Part shown: positions 6,191-10,672 of the stretch, one piece after another
Layout: the number at the start of each line of letters is the position of its first letter
How positions within the stretch are numbered: the first letter of the stretch is position 1
NCBI GenBank assembly: GCA_046765795.1
Contig: JBKPRH010000467.1
Span: forward strand, 1-10,672
Length of the DNA: 10,672 nucleotides
Reading direction: 5' to 3'
DNA from: Gp6-AA40 sp046765795
GTDB taxonomy: Bacteria; Acidobacteriota; Vicinamibacteria; Vicinamibacterales; UBA2999
The notes under the pieces: generated by a model
What the model saw: only the letters and a program-made list of their open reading frames with translations
What the model was told of the DNA's origin: nothing
Database searches by the model: none
Program-made: the position numbers and the translations under genes

Positions 6191-7270
6191 GTGCCTCAAC
6201 CTGGACTTCACCCGGTCAAGTCCGCCGCCCTGGCTCGGTTGCGCTACGTCACCGATCAACGCCCAGGGATCCGGCGCCTCAAATCGGGAAAAGGATTTCG
6301 CTACGTCGGCACCAACGGGCGCACGCTTCACCGTAAGGAGATCCTCGCGCGCATCCGCGCGCTGGCGATCCCGCCAGCATGGACCGACGTCTGGATCTGT
6401 CCGGATCCACGCGGTCACCTGCAAGCGACCGGTCGCGACGCGAAGGGACGCAAACAGTACCGCTATCACGGAGACTGGCGAGCGACGCGAGACGAAACGA
6501 AGTTCGATCGCATGCAGTCGTTCGCGCGGGCGCTGCCGATCCTTCGGCGACGGGCACGCGCCGACCTGGGGCGACCCGGACTGCCGCGTGAAAAGGTCCT
6601 CGCGACGCTCGTGCAGTTGCTCGAGCGGAGTTTGATTCGCGTCGGTAACGAGGAGTATGCGAAGCACAACGACTCGTTTGGTCTGACGACGATGCGCGAC
6701 AAACACGTACGTGTGACCGGAGGCACGGTCCGCTTCCAGTTCCGCGGCAAGAGCGGGAAGCATCACACCATCGACGTCAACGACTGGCATCTCGCCCATG
6801 TGGTGAAGCAATGCCGCGATTTGCCTGGCCACGAGCTCTTTCAGTACTTGGATGCCAACGGGAAGCGGCAGCGTGTCGGTTCTGGCGATCTCAATACGTA
6901 CTTGCGGGAGGTGACCGGCGAAGAGTTCACGAGCAAGGATTTCCGCACCTGGTGGGGGACAGTGCTCGCGGTCAAGGCGCTACGCGAGCTGCAACCGGGG
7001 AGGAGCAAGACGCACTCGGAGAAGAACGTGCTGCTCGCGATTGAAGCGGTCGCAGGTCTGCTTGGCAACACCCGCGCTGTCTGCAGGAAGTCGTACGTGC
7101 ACCCTGGCGTGGTTGATTGCTACGTCGATGGCTCGCTCGCGAAGATTCTCAGTCGCGCGGAGAAGGCCTCGACGAAGGCGCCTTCCGGATTACGACCCGA
7201 TGAAGTGGCGCTGCTGGTGGTCCTGAAGCACTTGCCGCGCAAAGAGCCAGCGAAGACAACGGCTGCTTGA
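6191..7270 (+). CDS. DNA topoisomerase IB (poxvirus-type)
   Basis: This 359-residue type IB topoisomerase relaxes supercoils through a 3'-phosphotyrosyl intermediate. The N-terminal domain has RYVTDQRPGIRRLKSGKGF (18-36) and IPPAWTDVWICPDPRGHLQA (60-79), a run nearly invariant in bacterial members. Catalytic candidates are Arg150 (IRVGNEEY), Lys187 in the FRGKSGK hairpin, Arg252 (DFRTWWGT) and nucleophile Tyr302 (CRKSYVHP). All are present, so it should be active. GTG 6191 is chosen because homologues begin shortly before this point. An in-frame GTG at 6110 would add 27 residues but overlap the divergent molybdoenzyme start by 21 bases. Neither has a clear Shine-Dalgarno. It converges on yaeQ with a 21-base gap and no obvious terminator in that gap. 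Confidence 0.92.
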   Translation: MPQPGLHPVKSAALARLRYVTDQRPGIRRLKSGKGFRYVGTNGRTLHRKEILARIRALAIPPAWTDVWICPDPRGHLQATGRDAKGRKQYRYHGDWRATRDETKFDRMQSFARALPILRRRARADLGRPGLPREKVLATLVQLLERSLIRVGNEEYAKHNDSFGLTTMRDKHVRVTGGTVRFQFRGKSGKHHTIDVNDWHLAHVVKQCRDLPGHELFQYLDANGKRQRVGSGDLNTYLREVTGEEFTSKDFRTWWGTVLAVKALRELQPGRSKTHSEKNVLLAIEAVAGLLGNTRAVCRKSYVHPGVVDCYVDGSLAKILSRAEKASTKAPSGLRPDEVALLVVLKHLPRKEPAKTTAA

Positions 7271-7291
7271 CAACGCCCAACTCCCAACCTG

Positions 7292-7834
7292 TCACGAATC
7301 ACGACTCAAACGGACCACCCTGCCCGTCAGCTGGTCCGAGCCTATCGACACATAAAGCTCCCGATCGCTGATTGACACGCTGAACTCCACGCGACGTTCG
7401 AGACGGGCGACGAGTGCGCTGACGAGCGCGCGATCGATGGCGTACAGCTCCAAGGTATCCGCTCCGTAGATCATCTTGCCCGCGAGCTGTTTCAGGAATT
7501 GCGACGGATCCTTATGCGTGTAGACGGCCACACGTCCGGCGAGCTTCGACGCCTTGTGCAGGCGAGCGGCGTCAGGCGTGCCGACGTCAACCCACTTGAC
7601 GAGGGTGCCTGTCAGATCCCGCACTGCGATGGCCGGCTCGTCAGGCGTTGAGACGCCGCGAGAGAACTCGATCCCCTCCGTGAATTCCAGCAGGTACGCG
7701 ATCACTCGCGCGACGAGATACTCCTCGGACTCCGACGGGTGGCGAGCGACACGCAGCGCCAGCGTCTCGTAGACGTGACGGTCGGTGTCCGAGAGCTCGA
7801 TGTCGAAGTTGTAGATGGTCGCAGTAAGAGCCAT
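7292..7834 (-). CDS. yaeQ: YaeQ family protein (PD-(D/E)xK nuclease-like fold)
   Basis: At 180 residues it is almost the same length as E. coli YaeQ (181). The start MALTATIYNFDIELSDTDR and the core ARHPSESEEYLVARVIAYLL (30-49) are typical, and the nuclease-like core follows: GVSTPDEPAIAV (60-71), then WVDVGTPDAARLHKASKLA (81-99). Glu66, Asp83 and Lys95 are plausible remnants of the PD-(D/E)xK site. YaeQ proteins have this fold, but their biochemical role is not established; early reports linked E. coli YaeQ to RfaH-related transcription phenotypes. ATG 7834 is the only start giving the conserved N-terminus; no strong Shine-Dalgarno precedes it. It is divergent from the SUI1 gene and convergent with topoisomerase IB. 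A 7-bp inverted repeat (7311-7317 with 7332-7338) lies inside its 3' coding end. Confidence 0.92.
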   Translation of the reverse strand: MALTATIYNFDIELSDTDRHVYETLALRVARHPSESEEYLVARVIAYLLEFTEGIEFSRGVSTPDEPAIAVRDLTGTLVKWVDVGTPDAARLHKASKLAGRVAVYTHKDPSQFLKQLAGKMIYGADTLELYAIDRALVSALVARLERRVEFSVSISDRELYVSIGSDQLTGRVVRLSRDS

Positions 7835-7850
7835 TCTCGAAGAACGAGCG

Positions 7851-7856
7851 TACAAT
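7851..7856 (+). promoter_or_regulatory. Candidate -10 element for the SUI1-like gene
   Basis: TACAAT (7851-7856) matches five of six bases of the TATAAT consensus in the short region between the divergent yaeQ and SUI1 genes. The expected transcription start is near 7863, leaving GTG 7890 as the first usual in-frame start in the transcript. That argues against the ATG at 7815 as the real start. No -35 box is evident. Confidence 0.35.
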
Positions 7857-7889
7857 GGGTCAGTTAGTCTCAAGAACAACGCACGTCTC

Positions 7890-8222
7890 GTGTACTCCAC
7901 TGAAACTGCCGGCAAGTGTCCGAAATGCGGCTGGCCGCAACGCGACTGCCAGTGCAGCACACGGCACGCAGCAGCCGCTCCACTCCCTTCCCGCATCGTC
8001 GCAAAGGTGCGAGTCGAGAAGAAAGGCCGCGGGGGCAAGACCGTCACTGTCGTCTATGGGCTACCGGAGAACGCCGAATTCCTGAAGGAGCTCAGTCAAG
8101 ACCTGAAGCGGGCGTGCGGGACCGGTGGGACGGTTGTCGAAGGCGGCGTCGAGCTGCAGGGCGACCTGCGGCCGCGTGTGCGTGACGTCCTCACGCAACG
8201 CGGCTACATCGTCAAAGGCTGA
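7890..8222 (+). CDS. yciH: SUI1/eIF1-like translation factor (YciH family) with Cys cluster
   Basis: This is a bacterial relative of the eIF1/SUI1 start-codon selection factor; E. coli YciH can bind the 30S subunit and affect initiation fidelity. The frame reads LVYSTET, then a Cys cluster CPKCGWPQRDCQC (C-x2-C-x6-C-x-C), a probable zinc knuckle absent from E. coli YciH. The SUI1 domain follows: VRVEKKGRGGKTVTVVYGL, LSQDLKRACGTGGTV and IELQGD-like VELQGDLRPRVRDVL. The start is uncertain. GTG 7890 gives 110 residues, close to YciH (108), but begins inside the conserved RLVYSTET run and lacks a Shine-Dalgarno. ATG 7815 would overlap the divergent yaeQ start by 20 bases and precede the likely promoter. 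A non-standard start between 7863 and 7890 is possible. It ends eight bases from the stop of the convergent epoxide hydrolase. Confidence 0.85.
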   Translation: MYSTETAGKCPKCGWPQRDCQCSTRHAAAAPLPSRIVAKVRVEKKGRGGKTVTVVYGLPENAEFLKELSQDLKRACGTGGTVVEGGVELQGDLRPRVRDVLTQRGYIVKG

Positions 8223-8230
8223 AGCGGCGA

Positions 8231-9199
8231 TCAGCGCGCCGTGCGCATCGTCAGCCACCACTTCATGGTCGTCGAGACCAGCTCCGCGGCGTCCTGCTGA
8301 ACGAAGTGGCTGGCGCCCGGAACTGTCACCAGCGTCAGATCCTTCTCGAGCCAGTTCCACGTGCCCGACAGGCCATCGCTGTGCAGGGCTGTGTCACCGA
8401 GTCCGTGGAACATCAGAACCGGCATCTTTGCCTTGGGGATGTCGGGTGGTGGCGGGGCGTCAGGACCGGCCTTCGGGTAGTTGCGCTTGTAGTAGTTCAG
8501 CATCGCCGTGAAGTCCGATCGGCGAAAAGCCTCAACGTAGTGCTTGCGTGCCTCGGGATCCCGCACCCAGGACGACAGCGTCTCGGCGGTCATCGGTAGA
8601 CCGAAGAAGACCGTTGGATCGCTGGGCGACTTTGCCTGAAAGTTCCGCGCGTACTCGCTGTTCTTGATCTGATCCTTGTTCGATCGCAGCTCGCGCAACA
8701 GACCGTTCGGATGTGGGAGGTTGAGGATGATCAGGTTCTGGGTCATCTGCGGCAATGCCAGGGCAAACTGCCACGCGACCGCGCCGCCCCAGTCATGGCC
8801 GACGATGGTGGCCTTGTCGCGTCCGAGATGGCGGATGACCGCGACGACGTCGCCAACGAGCAGGCGCATGTCGTAGCTCTCGACGCCGGCCGGCTTGTCG
8901 CTCAGGTTGTAGCCACGCTGATCGATTGCGACGACCTGGAATCGATCCGACAGCGCCGCCATCTGATGCCGCCACGAGTACCAGAAGTCGGGGAAGCCGT
9001 GAATCATGACGACTAGCGGGGCGTTGGCCGTGTCTTTCGGCCCGAGCGAGGCGTAATGAATCTTCACGCCTCCTTCGGACACGGCATAGCCATTCGTGAC
9101 GCGATCGTAGATGTCGTCTTGGGCGGTCATGGGAGTTGCTGCGGTAACGAGGCACGCAAGAGTCGCCGCGATGGTGTAGAAGCGGCTGGCTGTTTCCAT
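8231..9199 (-). CDS. Exported alpha/beta hydrolase, epoxide hydrolase-like
   Basis: This 322-residue protein has a Sec signal (1-26, cleavage near MTA|QD) and an epoxide-hydrolase-type alpha/beta fold. The oxyanion motif is HGFP (67-70), DQRGYNLSDKP (93-103) is typical of the family, and the nucleophile elbow GHDWGG (135-140) has Asp136, which separates epoxide hydrolases and dehalogenases from Ser esterases. The remaining triad residues fit Asp269 (HGLGDTAL) and His298 (PGASHFVQQD). Tyr236/Tyr237 (LNYYKRN) in the lid, with Tyr183 in SEYARNFQ, fit the ring-opening tyrosines, favouring epoxide hydrolase over dehalogenase. Export is less common for this family. ATG 9199 gives the signal peptide; there is no strong Shine-Dalgarno, and a TTGACG at 9234-9229 on this strand could be a -35 box. 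It is divergent from the YceI gene. Natural substrate unknown. Confidence 0.88.
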   Translation of the reverse strand: METASRFYTIAATLACLVTAATPMTAQDDIYDRVTNGYAVSEGGVKIHYASLGPKDTANAPLVVMIHGFPDFWYSWRHQMAALSDRFQVVAIDQRGYNLSDKPAGVESYDMRLLVGDVVAVIRHLGRDKATIVGHDWGGAVAWQFALALPQMTQNLIILNLPHPNGLLRELRSNKDQIKNSEYARNFQAKSPSDPTVFFGLPMTAETLSSWVRDPEARKHYVEAFRRSDFTAMLNYYKRNYPKAGPDAPPPPDIPKAKMPVLMFHGLGDTALHSDGLSGTWNWLEKDLTLVTVPGASHFVQQDAAELVSTTMKWWLTMRTAR

Positions 9200-9239
9200 T
9201 CGCCATCGTCACGCCGGACGTTCACGCTCGTCAAGCACC

Positions 9240-9245
9240 TATAAT
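9240..9245 (+). promoter_or_regulatory. Consensus -10 element for the YceI gene
   Basis: TATAAT at 9240-9245 is a perfect consensus -10, nine bases before ATG 9255. The expected transcription start is near 9252, leaving a leader of about three bases with no room for a Shine-Dalgarno. No good -35 is seen at 16-18 bases upstream. The -35-like TTGACG of the divergent epoxide hydrolase gene lies just beside it, so the two promoters overlap. Confidence 0.55.
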
Positions 9246-9254
9246 GACTTCCAT

Positions 9255-9857
9255 ATGTACCGACTCTCATACGTCCTCACTGCACTTGTTCTCTCGGTCG
9301 CACCCGCAGCCGCTCAGACATGGCAGATCGACACGGCTCATTCGCGGGCGCAGTTCACGGTTCGCCATCTGCTGATTTCTGACATCCGCGGTGATTTCGG
9401 CGCGGTCAGCGGCACCGTTGATTACGACGGCAAAGATCTGACCAAGGCGAAGGTCAATGCCACCATCGACGTCACGTCGATCTCCACGCGCGTCGACAAG
9501 CGCGACGAGCATCTCAAGACCGACGACTTCCTCGACGTCGCGAATCACCCGACGATGACCTTCGTATCGAAGTCGATTACGCCGGGTGCCAACGGCCGAT
9601 ACAACATGACCGGCGATCTGACCATTCGTGGCACGAGCAAGACCGTGACGTTCGAGCTGACGCCGCCGCTCGGTCCGATCGCGACGCGCGGCCAAACCAA
9701 GATTGGCGCGTCGGCGAGTGGCAAGATCAACCGCAAGGACTTCGGCGTGAAGTATCACGAGGTCATGGACAACGGCGGCCTTGCCGTTGCCGACGATGTG
9801 TTCATCCAGCTCGACGTCGAGCTGATTCAGCGAGTCCCACGTACATCCAGCAACTAG
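9255..9857 (+). CDS. YceI family periplasmic lipocalin-like protein
   Basis: This 200-residue protein has a Sec signal (1-20, cleavage AAA|QT) and a single YceI domain: WQIDTAHSRAQFTVRHL (23-39), RGDFGAVSGTVDYD (45-58), DVTSISTRVDKRDEHLKTDD (72-91), FLDVANHPTMTF (92-103), LTIRGTSKTVTFEL (122-135) and KINRKDFGVKY (157-167). All conserved blocks of the family are present. YceI-fold beta-barrels bind long amphiphiles such as polyisoprenoids in the periplasm and are often stress-induced; a connection to the envelope-lipid theme of the window is possible but unproven. The ATG follows a TATAAT by nine bases without a Shine-Dalgarno, so initiation is probably near-leaderless. An alpha/beta hydrolase begins at or shortly after its stop and is probably co-transcribed. 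Confidence 0.95.
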   Translation: MYRLSYVLTALVLSVAPAAAQTWQIDTAHSRAQFTVRHLLISDIRGDFGAVSGTVDYDGKDLTKAKVNATIDVTSISTRVDKRDEHLKTDDFLDVANHPTMTFVSKSITPGANGRYNMTGDLTIRGTSKTVTFELTPPLGPIATRGQTKIGASASGKINRKDFGVKYHEVMDNGGLAVADDVFIQLDVELIQRVPRTSSN

Positions 9858-9871
9858 CCCTTCTCGCCGGT

Positions 9872-10672
9872 GTGCTCGCCGCGCTCGTCGCGGCGGGCAT
9901 GCTTTACCAGCGCGCCGCCAGCCGAGCCGCGTCGCGGCGGTTTCCTGCACCAGGTGCACTGATCGATGTCGGGGGTCACCGGCTGCACGTCACGTGCAGT
10001 GGGGCTGGCCGTCCGCCGGTCGTCTTCGAAGCCGGTATCGCCGCATCCTCTCTCAGTTGGGCGGCGGTCGTGCCGTCGATCGCTCCGTTCACGCGCGTGT
10101 GCACCTACGATCGCGCCGGTCTGGCGTGGAGCGATGTGGCGTCCTGTCCGCGGACCTTCGATCGAATCGTGAACGAGCTCGCCACGGTGATTGCGCGTGT
10201 TGCGCCTGGCGAGCGGTGCATCCTCGTCGGTCACTCGTTCGGCAGTTTCATCGTCCGCGGATATGCGATGCGCCATCCCGATGTTGTGGCGGGACTGGTG
10301 CTCGTCGATCCGGCCGTCGAGTGGCTGAAGCCGGATGCCGAACGTGCGTATCGTCTCCGACGCGCCCAGTATCTGGCTCGCATCGGTGCGGGCCTCGCGC
10401 ATGTCGGCATTCCACGGGCGCTGCTCGGCTTGCTGATCGGGGGAGCGCCGGCCGCGCCGCAGCGATTCTCACGGCTGTTCGGGGAGACGGCCGCGCAGAC
10501 GCTTGCGCGCCTCGTCAATGAAGTGCGTAAGCTGCCGCCGGCACTCTATCCGTTGATGCAGGAATTCTGGTCGGAGCCGAAGTGCTATCACTCGATGGCC
10601 GATCATCTGGCCGCGCTCGAACGTGACGGCGCAGTCATCGCGCAGATCGCGTCGCCGCCGGAGATCCCGACG
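9872..10672 (+). CDS. Membrane-anchored alpha/beta hydrolase, 3' end cut by window
   Basis: The frame stays open to the last base, so the C-terminus is missing. The visible 267 codons have an N-terminal hydrophobic anchor, the family opening GALIDVGGHRLHVTCSGAG (28-46), the oxyanion region VVFEAGIA (50-57), TYDRAGLAWSD (78-88) and nucleophile elbow GHSFG (120-124, Ser122), then LVLVDPA. This is a Ser-type alpha/beta hydrolase (esterase/lipase-like), unlike the Asp-type enzyme at 8231-9199. The acid and His of the triad lie beyond or near the window end. The start is unclear. GTG 9872 is the first usual start after the YceI stop, but the hydrophobic run (from about IQQLALLAG) extends upstream of it, across that stop, with no standard start codon. 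ATG 9899 would remove the anchor. Confidence 0.8.
   Translation, partial: MLAALVAAGMLYQRAASRAASRRFPAPGALIDVGGHRLHVTCSGAGRPPVVFEAGIAASSLSWAAVVPSIAPFTRVCTYDRAGLAWSDVASCPRTFDRIVNELATVIARVAPGERCILVGHSFGSFIVRGYAMRHPDVVAGLVLVDPAVEWLKPDAERAYRLRRAQYLARIGAGLAHVGIPRALLGLLIGGAPAAPQRFSRLFGETAAQTLARLVNEVRKLPPALYPLMQEFWSEPKCYHSMADHLAALERDGAVIAQIASPPEIPT

Noticed and set aside
7311..7338. CGGACCA/TGGTCCG inverted repeat as terminator for topoisomerase IB
   Set aside because: It lies within yaeQ coding sequence, has a 14-base loop and no U-tract; probably chance, though weak attenuation cannot be excluded.
9854..10402. Minus-strand 182-codon frame near the right end
   Set aside because: Antisense to the alpha/beta hydrolase, no recognisable domain; the plus frame has GHSFG and other family motifs.
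1..10672. Defence, CRISPR, phage, integron or transposon modules
   Set aside because: No spaced direct repeats, transposase, integrase, toxin-antitoxin pair or nuclease-helicase cluster was seen. YaeQ and topoisomerase IB are ordinary chromosomal genes here.

Overview
The window is GC-rich bacterial DNA (about 60% GC by eye), densely packed, with genes on both strands. It starts at a raw contig end: positions 15-47 are the Illumina Nextera Read 1 adapter, so coordinates 1-47 are not genomic. The gene styles suggest a soil- or sediment-type Acidobacteriota, perhaps a Vicinamibacteria relative. They include a UbiB-type kinase next to an MlaF-like ATPase, DUF6282 and beta-lactamase-fold exported enzymes, a poxvirus-type topoisomerase IB, and a C-terminal scrap like those of acidobacterial kinase/TPR proteins. 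This assignment is inferred from gene content; no marker gene is present to prove it.

Layout. 49-1698 (+): the C-terminal part of a membrane-anchored UbiB/ABC1 kinase-like protein, then an MlaF-like ABC ATPase. 1699-1902: the largest gap, holding a 39-codon orphan C-terminus and a small hairpin. 1903-2367 (-): an exported VOC/glyoxalase-fold protein, divergent from 2398-4698 (+), a tightly coupled pair of exported enzymes (DUF6282 amidohydrolase and serine hydrolase). 4711-4758: two tandem palindromes between convergent genes. 4760-6130 (-): a Tat-exported sulfite-oxidase-fold molybdoenzyme fused to a monohaem cytochrome c domain. 6191-7270 (+): topoisomerase IB, convergent with yaeQ at 7292-7834 (-). 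7890-8222 (+): a SUI1/YciH-like protein with an N-terminal Cys cluster, divergent from yaeQ. 8231-9199 (-): an exported epoxide-hydrolase-like protein. 9255-9857 (+): a YceI lipocalin-like protein. 9872 to the window end (+): an alpha/beta hydrolase cut off by the window edge.

How the genes work together. Six of the eleven protein genes have N-terminal Sec or Tat signals (VOC, DUF6282, serine hydrolase, molybdoenzyme, epoxide hydrolase, YceI). The kinase and the last hydrolase have membrane segments. The region therefore looks like a patchwork of envelope and periplasmic chemistry with a few information-processing genes (topoisomerase IB, YaeQ, SUI1). I see no single pathway linking them, and no phage, CRISPR, defence or transposase genes, tRNA or rRNA. 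No gap without a gene exceeds 300 bases.

I did not find a convincing undescribed multi-gene system. The points most worth a second look are the molybdoenzyme-cytochrome fusion, the tandem palindromes, the orphan kinase-like tail, unusual translation starts (leaderless or unclear), and the adapter contamination, which creates a false N-terminus.
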